A stretch of 64,000 bases of DNA, from the NCBI GenBank assembly GCA_900314885.1, contig OMWY01000009.1, positions 115,318-179,317 of the forward strand. The letters run 5' to 3'. Positions within the stretch are counted from its first letter, which is position 1; each line of letters starts with the position of its first letter. Shown in pieces: positions 45,117-55,553 of this stretch. Below the pieces are notes generated by a model that did no database searches, was not told the DNA's origin, and was given only the letters and a program-made list of their open reading frames with translations. This DNA comes from an uncultured Eubacteriales bacterium (GTDB taxonomy: Bacteria; Bacillota; Clostridia; Lachnospirales; Lachnospiraceae). The position numbers and the translations under genes were made by a program.

Positions 45117-46856
45117 ATGGTAAATGTAAACTCAGTAGCATGGGTCCTCATTTCGGCAGCTCTTGTCTACTTCATGCAGGCGGGCTTCGCCCTCTGTGAG
45201 GCGGGCCTTACCAGAGCAAAGAATACCGGCAATATTCTTATGAAGAACATGATGGACTTCTGTATCGGCACACCTTGTTTCTGGCTGATTGGCTTTGGTA
45301 TCATGTTCGGTGGTTCAGGAGCTCTTATCGGCGGTTTTGATCCTCTTATAAGAGGGGACTACGCAGCGATTCTTCCTGATGGCGTACCAAAATGGGCATA
45401 TGTTGTATTCCAGACAGTTTTCTGCGCAACAGCGGCTACAATTGTTTCGGGATCAATGGCTGAGAGAACCAATTTCAAGGCTTACTGCTTATATTCAGCT
45501 TGTATTTCACTTTTCGTTTACCCTATCTGCGGTCACTGGGGATGGGGTGGTGGATTCCTTGCCCAGATGGGATTTCACGATTTCGCGGGTTCTGCTCTTG
45601 TTCATAACGTAGGTGGCGTTATTGCCTGCCTCGGCGCGGCAATGCTCGGGCCTCGTATCGGTAAATATGATAAGAACGGTAAAGCAAGGGCTATACCGGG
45701 TCATAACATGACAGCGGCTGCGTTAGGGGTATTTGTCCTCTGGTTCTGTTGGTTCGGCTTTAACGGTGGTTCTACGGTCAGCATGGCTGATGACGCAGCT
45801 GCTACCAGCGCATCACTTGTATATATGAATACAAACCTTGCGGCGGCTGTAGCGACAACAACTACCATGATATTTACCTGGTTCCGTTATGGCAAGCCTG
45901 ATGTTTCAATGACATTCAACGGCGCTCTTGCGGGACTTGTAGCGATTACGGCAGGCTGCGATTGCGTAACCCCTGTCGGCGCATTCTTCATTGGTCTTAT
46001 CGCAGGTATCCTTGTAGTTCTTTCTGTTGAGTTCTTTGATAACGTAGCAAAGATTGATGACCCTGTCGGCGCGGTTTCGGTTCACTGCGTAAATGGTATA
46101 TGGGGTACACTTGCTGTCGGCCTCTTCTCAAATGGAGCTGATGGTGTTGAAAACGGTCTTTTCTATGGTGGCGGAGCTCACCTGCTTGGTGTTCAGGCGC
46201 TTTCGATCGTGTGCATCGACGCTTACGTTCTTATTGTAATGTTTATAGTATTCAAAATTATAGATAAGACTATAGGCTTAAGGGTTCCTGCTCAGGTCGA
46301 GATTGATGGTCTTGATATGCATGAGCACGGCCTTGCGAGCGCTTACTCAGGATTTGCCATTACAGACGTAACCAACATGGAAATGGATATAAATGAAAAT
46401 ACAGACCTTGGTGAGGACAGCTACGATATGGCTGACGAAGCAAGACGTAACGCAGCCGTTAAGGTAGTAAGAGAGCCTTCCGCAAGCCCTGACCTTGATA
46501 CAGGAATGCATAAGGTTTCTATTATCTGCCGCCTCTCAAAGTTCGATGAGCTTAAGAAGGCTCTCAATGAGCTCGGTGTCACCGGTATGACCATGACTCA
46601 GGTTATGGGCTGTGGTATCCAGAAGGGTTCTACAGAGCGTTACAGAGGCGCGGTTGTCGATTCTACACTCCTTCCTAAGGTCAAGGTTGAGGTCGTTGTA
46701 GGTGAAATCAGTGTAGATAAGGTTATAGAGACAGCTAAGAAGGCTCTTTACACCGGTCACATCGGCGATGGTAAGATTTTCGTATTTAACGTAGCCAAGG
46801 TCGTAAAGGTAAGAACCGGCGAAGAGGATATAGCAGCATTACAAGACGTGGAATGA
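45117..46856 (+). CDS. amt: Ammonium transporter fused to a PII signalling domain
   Basis: 579 residues after AAGGAAGGGG. Residues 1 to about 400 are an Amt/Rh channel with 11 helices (GFALCEAGLTRAKNTGN; twin His in HNVGGVIAC and HCVNGIWGTL). An acidic linker leads to a PII/GlnB domain from about 464: VSIICRLSKFDELKKAL, the T-loop GCGIQKGSTERYRG, and TGHIGDGKIFVF. The Tyr uridylylated in proteobacterial GlnB is Val here. Free PII proteins plug Amt to stop uptake; a built-in domain would do so in cis in response to ATP/ADP/2-oxoglutarate. Confidence 0.94.
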   Translation: MVNVNSVAWVLISAALVYFMQAGFALCEAGLTRAKNTGNILMKNMMDFCIGTPCFWLIGFGIMFGGSGALIGGFDPLIRGDYAAILPDGVPKWAYVVFQTVFCATAATIVSGSMAERTNFKAYCLYSACISLFVYPICGHWGWGGGFLAQMGFHDFAGSALVHNVGGVIACLGAAMLGPRIGKYDKNGKARAIPGHNMTAAALGVFVLWFCWFGFNGGSTVSMADDAAATSASLVYMNTNLAAAVATTTTMIFTWFRYGKPDVSMTFNGALAGLVAITAGCDCVTPVGAFFIGLIAGILVVLSVEFFDNVAKIDDPVGAVSVHCVNGIWGTLAVGLFSNGADGVENGLFYGGGAHLLGVQALSIVCIDAYVLIVMFIVFKIIDKTIGLRVPAQVEIDGLDMHEHGLASAYSGFAITDVTNMEMDINENTDLGEDSYDMADEARRNAAVKVVREPSASPDLDTGMHKVSIICRLSKFDELKKALNELGVTGMTMTQVMGCGIQKGSTERYRGAVVDSTLLPKVKVEVVVGEISVDKVIETAKKALYTGHIGDGKIFVFNVAKVVKVRTGEEDIAALQDVE

Positions 46857-46879
46857 CAGTTATAACTATTTGGAAATAT

Positions 46880-46916
46880 TTGCGCTGTTGAAAAATACAG
46901 CGCAATATTCTATAAT
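46880..46916 (+). promoter_or_regulatory. Glutamine synthetase promoter inside an inverted repeat
   Basis: TTGAAA (46888-46893), 17 bases, TATAAT (46911-46916). TTGCGCTG (46880-46887) and CAGCGCAA (46898-46905) form a perfect 8-bp inverted repeat with the -35 at its centre, a likely repressor site. Confidence 0.7.
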
Positions 46917-46949
46917 AAAATTACGTATCTTTTCTAAATGGAGGTAATG

Positions 46950-49055
46950 ATGGAGACAGAGTCAATTCCGGAAATCTACGGAAGCCTTGTTTTCAGTGAC
47001 AAGGTTATGAAAGAAAGACTGCCTAAGGATATCTACAAGGCAGTTATCAAGACAAGCAGAAATGGCACCCATCTTGAGCTTGACGTGGCAAATGTTGTTG
47101 CCGCGGCTATGAAGGAATGGGCCATTGAACACGGCGCTACCCATTTCACACATTGGTTCCAGCCACTTACGGGACTTACAGCAGAGAAGCACGACAGCTT
47201 CATAAGTCCTACCGCGGATGGCGGCGCTATTATGGAATTCTCAGGCAAGGAGCTTGTTAAGGGTGAACCTGATGCTTCAAGCTTCCCTTCGGGCGGTCTT
47301 CGCGCAACATTTGAAGCAAGAGGCTATACGGCATGGGATCCTTCATCTCCTGCATTTATCAAGGACAGATCACTCTATATTCCTACAGCTTTCTGTTCAT
47401 ACGGCGGCGAGGCTCTCGATAAGAAGACACCTCTCCTTCGTTCTATGGAAGCTCTTTCAACTGAGGCTGTCAAGGTTCTTCACCTCTTAGGCAAGAAGGA
47501 GGTTACCCACGTTGACACCACAATCGGAAGTGAGCAGGAATATTTCCTTATAGACAAGGACATGTACTTAAAGCGTAAGGATCTTCTCATGTGCGGCAGA
47601 ACCCTTATCGGCGCGCCTGCTCCTAAGGGACAGGAAATGGAAGATCACTACTTTGGAGTACTTAAGCCAAAGGTAGCTGAATATATGCACGACCTCGATG
47701 AGGAGCTCTGGAAGCTTGGTGTTCCTGCTAAGACAAAGCATAACGAGGTTGCTCCTTCTCAGCATGAGCTCGCTCCTGTATTCGAGACAGCGAACAAGGC
47801 CGTAGATCACAACCAGCTCACCATGGAAATGATGAAGAAGGTAGCTGATAAGCGCGGATACGCCTGCCTCTTACATGAGAAGCCATTTGAGGGAATCAAC
47901 GGTTCAGGTAAGCATAACAACTGGTCTCTCGTGACCGACCAGGGCGAGAACCTTCTTGATCCGGGCAAGACCCATGAAGAGAATTTCCAGTTTATGGTAT
48001 TCCTTATGGCTGTAATTTCAGCTGTTGATGATTATCAGGATGTTTTAAGAGCTTCTGTTGCTACCGCCGGAAACGATCACAGACTTGGCGCAAATGAGGC
48101 ACCTCCTGCTGTTATCTCTATTTTCGTTGGTGACGAGCTTGCGGGATTCCTTAAGGGCCTTGAAGAGGGCCATTTACCTGATAAGGCAGTCAAGACCAAG
48201 ATGGGTATGGGCGCTACAGTCCTTCCTCACATCACTAAGGATACCACCGACAGGAACAGAACATCTCCATTTGCCTTCACAGGTAACAAGTTCGAGTTCA
48301 GAATGCCGGGTTCCTCTCTTTCCGTAGCTGACCCTAACATCGTCCTTAACACAGCTGTAGCTGAGGCTCTTTCTCAGATTTATGACGCTCTCAAGGATGT
48401 TCCTGAGGATAAGTTTGAAGAAGAAACCATGAAGTATCTTAAGGAGCTTCTTGCCAAGCATAAGAGAATCCTCTTCAACGGTAACGGCTATTCGGATGAA
48501 TGGATCGCTGAGGCTGAGAAGCGCGGTCTCTGCAACCTTAAGAGCCTTCCTGAGGCTATGCCAAGCCTCATCGCTCCTAAGAATGTCAAGGTATTCGAGA
48601 AGCATAAGGTATTTACTGAGCAGGAATTAAAGTCTCGTTACGACATTTTCCTTGAGAATTACAGCAAGACTATCCATATAGAGTCTCTTACCATGCAGGA
48701 AATGGTGCGCAAGGACTTCACAGAGGGCCTTGTAACCTATCTCAAGGCAGTAACCGATGAGACAGCGAAGAAGAAGGCACTCATTCCTGATCTTAAGTGC
48801 GAGTACGAGGAGCATACAATCAGAGTACTTGACGAGAGCGAGTCTAAGATCGGCGAATGGCTCACGAAGCTCTCCGCTGATACCAAGAAGGCTGAGCAGA
48901 TGACAGACAACCTTGAGACAGCGAAGTACTATCATGAGGTTATTCTTGAGGATATGGAAAGCCTTCGTTCTTATGTAGACGAGGCTGAGGCTTATATCCC
49001 TGAAGACTATCTCCCATATCCTACATATGGCGAGCTTCTCTTTTCATTAAGATAA
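46950..49055 (+). CDS. glnN: Glutamine synthetase type III
   Basis: 701 residues from ATG 46950, five bases after GGAGG (ATG 46938 and 46947 are also in frame). The size and motifs identify GSIII rather than [61 protein letters not shown], and [19 protein letters not shown]. It condenses ammonia and glutamate using ATP. It lies between the ammonium channel and GOGAT, completing the GS/GOGAT route. Confidence 0.97.
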   Translation: METESIPEIYGSLVFSDKVMKERLPKDIYKAVIKTSRNGTHLELDVANVVAAAMKEWAIEHGATHFTHWFQPLTGLTAEKHDSFISPTADGGAIMEFSGKELVKGEPDASSFPSGGLRATFEARGYTAWDPSSPAFIKDRSLYIPTAFCSYGGEALDKKTPLLRSMEALSTEAVKVLHLLGKKEVTHVDTTIGSEQEYFLIDKDMYLKRKDLLMCGRTLIGAPAPKGQEMEDHYFGVLKPKVAEYMHDLDEELWKLGVPAKTKHNEVAPSQHELAPVFETANKAVDHNQLTMEMMKKVADKRGYACLLHEKPFEGINGSGKHNNWSLVTDQGENLLDPGKTHEENFQFMVFLMAVISAVDDYQDVLRASVATAGNDHRLGANEAPPAVISIFVGDELAGFLKGLEEGHLPDKAVKTKMGMGATVLPHITKDTTDRNRTSPFAFTGNKFEFRMPGSSLSVADPNIVLNTAVAEALSQIYDALKDVPEDKFEEETMKYLKELLAKHKRILFNGNGYSDEWIAEAEKRGLCNLKSLPEAMPSLIAPKNVKVFEKHKVFTEQELKSRYDIFLENYSKTIHIESLTMQEMVRKDFTEGLVTYLKAVTDETAKKKALIPDLKCEYEEHTIRVLDESESKIGEWLTKLSADTKKAEQMTDNLETAKYYHEVILEDMESLRSYVDEAEAYIPEDYLPYPTYGELLFSLR

Positions 49056-49106
49056 TATACATCCTTTGCAAGGGCGCGAAGGAAATTGGAGCGGGTGGTA
49101 TGACTA

Positions 49107-49299
49107 TTTGCGTATCATTTGTTTCAAGAACTTTGCGCTTACGCAAATTAAACTACGCTGCGCAATAAGTTGGTTTAACCGGGGGCAGTGATGTCTCCGG
49201 TATTTTTTAAAATAATTGTTTATCAGTTTAAAGTTAGAAATCAGTTAATTATTAGTTTGAAGCCTGTTTGCTATTTCGCAAACGTGAAGAGGAGCGCAA
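49107..49299 (+). promoter_or_regulatory. gltB upstream region with repeated TTGCG/CGCAA half-sites
   Basis: The half-site occurs at 49107-49112, 49132-49138, 49141-49147, 49160-49165, 49277-49282 and 49294-49299. Two form the palindrome TTTGCG-CTTA-CGCAAA (49132-49147). The same half-site flanks the glnN -35. No strong core promoter was identified. Confidence 0.45.
49178..49208 (+). terminator. Terminator after glnN
   Basis: ACCGGGGGCA / TGTCTCCGGT, ten pairs including two G-T, with a GTGA loop, followed by ATTTTTT. It separates glnN from gltBD. Confidence 0.8.
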
Positions 49300-49302
49300 T
49301 TT

Positions 49303-52300
49303 ATGCAATACGATTACAGTAAGCTCTATGAAGAGCACGACTCCTGCGGTATCGGCGCTGTGGTAAATATCGATGGAACGAAGGATAACAGGGCCCTGTC
49401 TGACGCTCTGTCCATCGTCGAGAAGCTCGAGCACCGCGCGGGTAAGGATGCGACCGGTAAGGTCGGCGATGGTGTAGGAATATTGACGCAGGTATCCCAT
49501 TCATTTTTTAAGAAAGCGGCAGCTAAAGAGGGGATTAAGCTTAAAAATGAAGGCGATTACGGCGTTGGCATGATATTTTTTCCGACGGATAACCTAAAGC
49601 GGACATTTGCCATGCGAATGCTGACTGTTATCTGCGAAAAGGAGGGCCTGCCGTTTTTAGGCTTCAGGAATGTGCCTACGAAGCCTGAAATATTGGGAAA
49701 GCCGGCCAGGGACTGCATGCCATGTATCATGCAGTGCTTTATCGGCAGGCCTGACAATATAGCCAAGGGAATAGATTTTGACAGACGTCTTTACGTAGTG
49801 AGACGTGAGTTCGAGCAGAGCAGCGAGGATACATATATCTGCTCTCTTTCAAGCAGGACTATAGTTTATAAGGGCATGTTCCTCGTAAAGCAGCTCAGGG
49901 CATTTTACGATGATCTTCGTGACCCTGATTATAATACGGCAATCGCGATAGTCCATTCCAGATTCTCCACGAATACGACACCCTCATGGAACCGCGCCCA
50001 TCCTTACAGGATGATAGCCCATAACGGGGAAATAAACACAATCCGCGGTAATATCGACAGGATGCTTGCCCGTGAGGAGACCATGGATACGAAGGTATTT
50101 GAAAATGACAAGGACAAGATTTTCCCTGTTGTAAATACCTCAGGCTCCGATTCTGCCATGCTTGACAATACTCTCGAGTTCATGTACATGAACGGCATGG
50201 ATCTTCCGCTCGCGATGATGACCCTCATCCCTGAGCCGTGGAAGCATGACAGGTACATGACCCAGGATAAGAAGGATTTCTACCACTATTATTCGACAAT
50301 GATGGAGCCATGGGATGGGCCGGCGGCAATCATTTACTCGGACGGTGACCTCATGGGGGCGACCCTTGACAGAAATGGCCTTCGACCATCAAGATATTAT
50401 ATCACGGACGACAACAGACTTATTCTCTCATCTGAGGTAGGCGTGCTTGATATACCGGCTGAGCACATCGTAGAGAAGAAGAGGCTTGAGCCGGGCAAGA
50501 TGCTCCTCGTCGATACCAAGAAGGGGAAGCTCATTTCAAATGATGAGATAAAGAAGACTTATTCAAGCCGTGAGCCTTATGGCGAGTGGCTCGATCTGAA
50601 TCTCCTTCACCTTGACGATATCAAGATACCTAACCGCAAGGTTCCTTCGCACGACCAGAAGATGAGGGACAAGCTCTATAAGGTATTCGGATATTCATAT
50701 GAGGACGTGCTTCAGACGATTGAGCCTATGGCTGAAAATGGCGTGGAGCCTACTGTTTCTATGGGCCACGACGTTCCGCTTGCGGTATTGTCAAACAAGC
50801 ATCAGCTTCTGTATTCTTACTTCAAGCAGATGTTTGCCCAGGTCACAAATCCGCCTATTGACTCACTTCGCGAGAAGGTAGTCACCGATACGGCAATTTA
50901 CATAGGCTCTGATGGCGACCTTATAAATGAGAAGCCTGAGAACTGCCATGTGCTTGAGATAGAGCATCCTATCCTTACGGGAACCGATATGCTTAAGATC
51001 AAAGCTCTTGACAGGCCGGGATTCCACTCAGAGACAATTTCGCTTTTGTATTATAAAAATACCTCGCTGAAGAAGGCCTTATCTCAGTTAAATGTGGCGA
51101 TTGACCTCGCTATTCAGAACGGAAAGAATATTATTATTCTCTCTGACAGAGGCGTAGACGAGAACCATATGCCGATTCCTGCCCTTCTTGCTGTATCGAG
51201 CGCTGAGCAGCACCTGGTCCGCACGAAGAAGAGGACGGCTATATCGCTTATCCTTGAGAGCGGGGAGCCTCGCGACGTACATCAGTGCGCGACACTATTA
51301 GGCTTCGGTGCCCGCGCGATTAATCCGTATCTTGCTCACGAATGTATTACTGAGCTTATCGATATCGGAATCCTTGACAAGGATTACCATACCGCGATTG
51401 ATGACTACAACAACGCCATACTTTCAGGCGTAGTCAAGACAGCCGCCAAGATGGGCATTTCAACCATCCAGTCCTACCAGTCAGCGAGAATCTTCGAGGC
51501 AGTCGGACTCTCAAAGGAGGTGATGGACAGGTATTTCACGGGTACGGTAAGTCGTGTAGGCGGCATCGGTATCAAGGAGATAGAGGAAAATGTCACTGTC
51601 CGTCACAATCACGCCTTCGATCCGCTTGGTCTCGGAGTTGACACGACGCTTGACAGCACCGGCTTCCATAATCTCAGGACCGGCACTGACAAGGAAGACC
51701 ACCTCTATGACCCTGTCACAATCGTAACCCTCCAGCAGTCAGTGAAGAACGCTAGCTACGAGCAGTTCAAGCAGTATACTAAGATGGTTGACGACCCTAA
51801 GAGACTTCATACCCTGAGAAGCCTCCTCTCATTCAAGCCACAGGGAAAGAGCATTCCTATAGATGAGGTTGAGAGTGTTGAGAGCATCGTAAAGCGCTTC
51901 AAGACAGGTGCCATGAGCTATGGAGCCCTTTCTGATGAAGCGCACGAGACACTAGCGATTGCCATGAACACACTCGGCGGCAAGTCCAATACCGGTGAGG
52001 GTGGCGAGCACGTTTCAAGATTTGGAACTATTAAGAACTCGGCTGTTAAGCAGGTCGCGAGCGGACGTTTCGGCGTTACAAGCGCCTATCTTAACAGCGC
52101 TAACGAGATTCAGATAAAAATGGCCCAGGGAGCTAAGCCGGGTGAGGGCGGCAACCTTCCTGGAAAGAAGGTTTATCCGTGGGTAGCGGCTACAAGGTGC
52201 TCAACACCTGGTGTTTCGCTCATTTCACCACCGCCTCACCATGATATTTACTCGATAGAGGACCTTGCGGAGCTTATTTACGACCTCAAGAACGCTAATC

Positions 52301-53904
52301 GCGACGCGCGAATTTCCGTAAAGCTCGTGTCTGAAGCGGGTGTAGGCACTATTTCGTGCGGTGTCGCTAAGGCGGGAGCCCAGGTCATCCTTATATCAGG
52401 TTATGACGGCGGTACAGGCGCGGCTCCGGGCTCAAGTATCCATAACGCGGGCCTTCCTTGGGAGCTTGGTATAGCTGAGGCCCATCATGCCCTTCTTGAA
52501 AATGGCTTACGTAGCCGTGTAGTTCTAGAGACAGACGGCAAGCTCATGACGGGCAGGGATGTGGCAATAGCGGCCCTCCTTGGCGCTGAGGAGTTCTCAT
52601 TTGGTACCGCTCCGCTTATCTGCATGGGCTGTATGATGATGCGTGTCTGCAGCAAGAATACATGTCCTGCGGGTATAGCGACCCAGAACGAGGCACTGAG
52701 AAAGCGCTTCGCGGGCAAGCCTGAGTATGTCATGAACTTCATGAAATATGTAGCCGAGGATCTCCGTGAGATTATGGCTGAGCTTGGCTTCCATACGGTT
52801 GAGGAAATGGTTGGCCGCACGGACTGCCTTGAAGTGAGAAAAGAGCCGGAGGGCAGCAGGGCGAGTACGGTTGACATGAGCCGGATTATCGATACAAGGT
52901 ACGCTAAGGCCGAGAAGCCTCATTTCGAGAAGGAAGACATATATGACTTCCACCTCGAAAATACGCCTGATATGAAGACTCTTCTGCCTGCCTTTGAGAA
53001 GGCGCTTAAGAGCGGAAAACCGGGAAAGAGCAATTCCGTCGATATTAAGATTTCGAGTACCGACAGGGCCTTCGGTACAATTTTAGGAAGCGAAATCACT
53101 AAGAAGTACGGCGACAAGCTCCCTGATAATACATTTATTGTAAACGCAACAGGCGGCGGTGGACAGAGCTTCGGCGCATTTATACCTAACGGCCTTACCA
53201 TAAAGCTTCACGGTGACGCGAACGACGGTTTCGGCAAGGGACTTTCGGGCGGAAAGCTTATCGCTGTGCCTGAAGAGGGAAGCAGGTTCGACCCGGCCAA
53301 GAATATTATCGTAGGAAATGTGGCTCTCTATGGCGCTACAAGCGGAACAGCCTACGTAGAGGGTATAGCGGGCGAGAGATTCCTCGTTAGAAATTCCGGA
53401 GCGACAGCGGTTGCGCTTGGCTGCGGCGACCACGGTCTCGAGTACATGACAGGCGGAAGAGCAGTAATTCTCGGGCCTGTCGGCAAGAACTTCGCGGCCG
53501 GCATGAGTGGAGGAATTGCCTATGTTCTTGACGAGGAGCACAACCTCTACAGGATGATGAACAAGGATATGGCGGATCTCACCGAGCTCACCGAGAAGTA
53601 TGATATCAAGGAATTACACGACATTCTCGAGGATTACGAGAAGGCGACGGGTTCTAAGAAGGCAGCCGATATTCTAGCTGATTTTGAAAATTATATACCT
53701 TCGTTTAAGAAGATAGTTCCTAGGGACTACAAGAAAATGCTCACAGCGATAAGCACGTTTGAGGAGCAGGGCATTTCCCATGAAGACGCGCTGCTTGAAG
53801 CCTTCAAGGCTGTAACGAGTGAGGACGGCGGCAGGAAGCTCGCCGCATTAAGAGAAGAAAGGAAGCTCTGGCATCCAAATGCCGGTGCCGCGGCAGCGAG
53901 GTGA
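49303..53904 (+). CDS. gltB: Glutamate synthase large subunit
   Basis: 1533 residues after AGAGGAG. A 14-residue propeptide precedes Cys15 (HDSCGIGAV), the glutaminase nucleophile. Central and FMN-binding barrels include SYGALSDEAHETLAIA, GGKSNTGEGGEH, KPGEGGNLPG and GYDGGTGAAPGSSI; the [3Fe-4S] motif is CMGCMMMRVCSKNTCPAGIAT. A C-terminal GXGXG beta-helix (GGGGQSFGAF, GGRAVILGPVGKNFAAGMSGG) ends the protein. It makes glutamate from glutamine and 2-oxoglutarate. Confidence 0.98.
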   Translation: MQYDYSKLYEEHDSCGIGAVVNIDGTKDNRALSDALSIVEKLEHRAGKDATGKVGDGVGILTQVSHSFFKKAAAKEGIKLKNEGDYGVGMIFFPTDNLKRTFAMRMLTVICEKEGLPFLGFRNVPTKPEILGKPARDCMPCIMQCFIGRPDNIAKGIDFDRRLYVVRREFEQSSEDTYICSLSSRTIVYKGMFLVKQLRAFYDDLRDPDYNTAIAIVHSRFSTNTTPSWNRAHPYRMIAHNGEINTIRGNIDRMLAREETMDTKVFENDKDKIFPVVNTSGSDSAMLDNTLEFMYMNGMDLPLAMMTLIPEPWKHDRYMTQDKKDFYHYYSTMMEPWDGPAAIIYSDGDLMGATLDRNGLRPSRYYITDDNRLILSSEVGVLDIPAEHIVEKKRLEPGKMLLVDTKKGKLISNDEIKKTYSSREPYGEWLDLNLLHLDDIKIPNRKVPSHDQKMRDKLYKVFGYSYEDVLQTIEPMAENGVEPTVSMGHDVPLAVLSNKHQLLYSYFKQMFAQVTNPPIDSLREKVVTDTAIYIGSDGDLINEKPENCHVLEIEHPILTGTDMLKIKALDRPGFHSETISLLYYKNTSLKKALSQLNVAIDLAIQNGKNIIILSDRGVDENHMPIPALLAVSSAEQHLVRTKKRTAISLILESGEPRDVHQCATLLGFGARAINPYLAHECITELIDIGILDKDYHTAIDDYNNAILSGVVKTAAKMGISTIQSYQSARIFEAVGLSKEVMDRYFTGTVSRVGGIGIKEIEENVTVRHNHAFDPLGLGVDTTLDSTGFHNLRTGTDKEDHLYDPVTIVTLQQSVKNASYEQFKQYTKMVDDPKRLHTLRSLLSFKPQGKSIPIDEVESVESIVKRFKTGAMSYGALSDEAHETLAIAMNTLGGKSNTGEGGEHVSRFGTIKNSAVKQVASGRFGVTSAYLNSANEIQIKMAQGAKPGEGGNLPGKKVYPWVAATRCSTPGVSLISPPPHHDIYSIEDLAELIYDLKNANRDARISVKLVSEAGVGTISCGVAKAGAQVILISGYDGGTGAAPGSSIHNAGLPWELGIAEAHHALLENGLRSRVVLETDGKLMTGRDVAIAALLGAEEFSFGTAPLICMGCMMMRVCSKNTCPAGIATQNEALRKRFAGKPEYVMNFMKYVAEDLREIMAELGFHTVEEMVGRTDCLEVRKEPEGSRASTVDMSRIIDTRYAKAEKPHFEKEDIYDFHLENTPDMKTLLPAFEKALKSGKPGKSNSVDIKISSTDRAFGTILGSEITKKYGDKLPDNTFIVNATGGGGQSFGAFIPNGLTIKLHGDANDGFGKGLSGGKLIAVPEEGSRFDPAKNIIVGNVALYGATSGTAYVEGIAGERFLVRNSGATAVALGCGDHGLEYMTGGRAVILGPVGKNFAAGMSGGIAYVLDEEHNLYRMMNKDMADLTELTEKYDIKELHDILEDYEKATGSKKAADILADFENYIPSFKKIVPRDYKKMLTAISTFEEQGISHEDALLEAFKAVTSEDGGRKLAALREERKLWHPNAGAAAAR

Positions 53905-53910
53905 TTGAAA

Positions 53911-55413
53911 ATGGGAAAACCTACAGGATTTTTGGAATATGATCGTGCCGAAGACGGGATGGCGCCGGTACGGGAAAGAATTAAGAATTTTGATACTCTT
54001 CATACTGAGCTTTCTGAGGAGGAGAGAAGGGAGCAGGGCGCCCGCTGCATGAACTGTGGCGTTCCTTTCTGCCAGTCAGGCATGAAGCTCTCCGGGATGG
54101 TGACCGGATGTCCGCTCCATAACCTCATTCCTGAGTGGAATGACCAGGTTTACAAGGGACATTTTCACCATGCCCTAAGTCGTCTCCTTAAGACCAATAA
54201 TTTCCCTGAATTTACGGGAAATGTCTGCCCGGCTCTCTGCGAGAAGGCCTGCATTAATGGCGAATACGGTGATTCCGTCACGATTCGCGACAATGAGAAG
54301 TATATCATAGAGAAGGCTTACGCAAATGGCTGGATGGAGCCGAGGATTCCCGAAGTAAGAAGCGGGAAGAAGGTTGCTGTTATCGGAAGCGGCCCGGCGG
54401 GTCTTGCGGCAGCGGATACGCTTAACCACAGAGGACATAATGTAACTGTATTTGAGCGAGACGACAGGGCCGGCGGCCTCCTTATGTACGGCATTCCGAA
54501 TATGAAGCTTGACAAGCGGGTAGTGGAGCGTCGTATAGAGCTCATGAAAAAGGAAGGCGTTGAATTCAAATTAGGCGTAAATGTCGGCGTGGACGTGACT
54601 GCTGAAGAGCTCACCAAGGAGTATGACGCTGTAATCCTTGCCTGTGGCGCGAAGCAGGCGAGGGGCCTTGCGGCAGCAGATCCTGCTAAGGTGAAGGGCG
54701 TATTTTTCGCTGTGGATTTCTTAAGTATGGTTACAAAGGACCTGCTTAAGGGTGAAGAGAAATATGGCCTCTCAGCTGACAGTGCTTCTCTTTCAGAGGT
54801 TAAAAAGCTTGTTGACGGCAAAAATGTAGTTGTTGTCGGTGGCGGTGATACCGGAAATGACTGCACGGGTACCGTTATAAGGCTTGGAGCGAAGAGCGTT
54901 ACGGCGCTTGAGATGATGCCGAAGCCGCCTGTCGAGAGAGCAGCGAACAATCCGTGGCCTGAGTGGCCTAAGGTCCTTAAGACCGACTACGGTCAGGAGG
55001 AGGCTATAGAAAAATTCGGAGGCGATCCTCGCGTCTATGAGACGACGGTAAAATCGGTCAAGACCGATAAGAAGGGTCAGCTTACAAGCATTACAACTGT
55101 AAAGGTTCATTTTACGGCTGACAGGAAGCTTGAGGAGGAAAAGGGAAGCGAGAAGGAAATTCCTTGCGAGCTTTTACTTATCGCGGCGGGCTTCACGGGC
55201 TGTGAAAAATATACGGCTGACGCATTTAAAGCAGCCCTGACACCAAGAAATGTTATTGAGACAGAGCCTGACCATTATAAGACAAAGGTCGATAAGGTAT
55301 TTACGGCGGGCGATATGCACCGCGGCCAGAGCCTGGTCGTCTGGGCGATAACAGAAGGCAGGGCAGCAGCCAAGGAAGTTGATGAATTTTTGATGGGATA
55401 TACGAACATATAA
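53911..55413 (+). CDS. gltD: Glutamate synthase small subunit, NAD(P)H
   Basis: 500 residues from ATG 53911 after GAGG; TTG 53905 is also in frame. N-terminal Fe-S cysteines ([31 protein letters not shown]), the FAD fold [16 protein letters not shown] and the nucleotide fold [16 protein letters not shown], then a closing FAD loop [16 protein letters not shown]. It feeds electrons from NAD(P)H to GltB. Gap to gltB is six bases, so both are cotranslated. Confidence 0.97.
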   Translation: MGKPTGFLEYDRAEDGMAPVRERIKNFDTLHTELSEEERREQGARCMNCGVPFCQSGMKLSGMVTGCPLHNLIPEWNDQVYKGHFHHALSRLLKTNNFPEFTGNVCPALCEKACINGEYGDSVTIRDNEKYIIEKAYANGWMEPRIPEVRSGKKVAVIGSGPAGLAAADTLNHRGHNVTVFERDDRAGGLLMYGIPNMKLDKRVVERRIELMKKEGVEFKLGVNVGVDVTAEELTKEYDAVILACGAKQARGLAAADPAKVKGVFFAVDFLSMVTKDLLKGEEKYGLSADSASLSEVKKLVDGKNVVVVGGGDTGNDCTGTVIRLGAKSVTALEMMPKPPVERAANNPWPEWPKVLKTDYGQEEAIEKFGGDPRVYETTVKSVKTDKKGQLTSITTVKVHFTADRKLEEEKGSEKEIPCELLLIAAGFTGCEKYTADAFKAALTPRNVIETEPDHYKTKVDKVFTAGDMHRGQSLVVWAITEGRAAAKEVDEFLMGYTNI

Positions 55414-55450
55414 GGTAAGGGGACAGAATAAATTCTGTCCTATGAAAGGA

Positions 55451-55482
55451 AACAACGGTGGAGAATCCACCGTTGTTTTTAT
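55451..55482 (+). terminator. Terminator of gltBD
   Basis: Perfect 12-bp stem AACAACGGTGGA / TCCACCGTTGTT with GAA loop and five T. Confidence 0.95.
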
Positions 55483-55501
55483 TTGTCGGGTTGTGAGGGC
55501 C

Positions 55502-55530
55502 TTGCGAAATGTGGCACTGAATGTTATAAT
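55502..55530 (+). promoter_or_regulatory. Promoter of the second Rpn gene
   Basis: TTGCGA (55502-55507), 17 bases, TATAAT (55525-55530), 24 bases before the start. Confidence 0.68.
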
Positions 55531-55553
55531 TATAGAAAAATATGGAGTGTGAT

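Noticed and set aside
54318..54950. 210-codon minus-strand open frame opposite gltD
   Set aside because: Fully antisense to a well-conserved gene, rich in Ser/Pro/Phe as expected of a mirror frame, and has no ribosome site.
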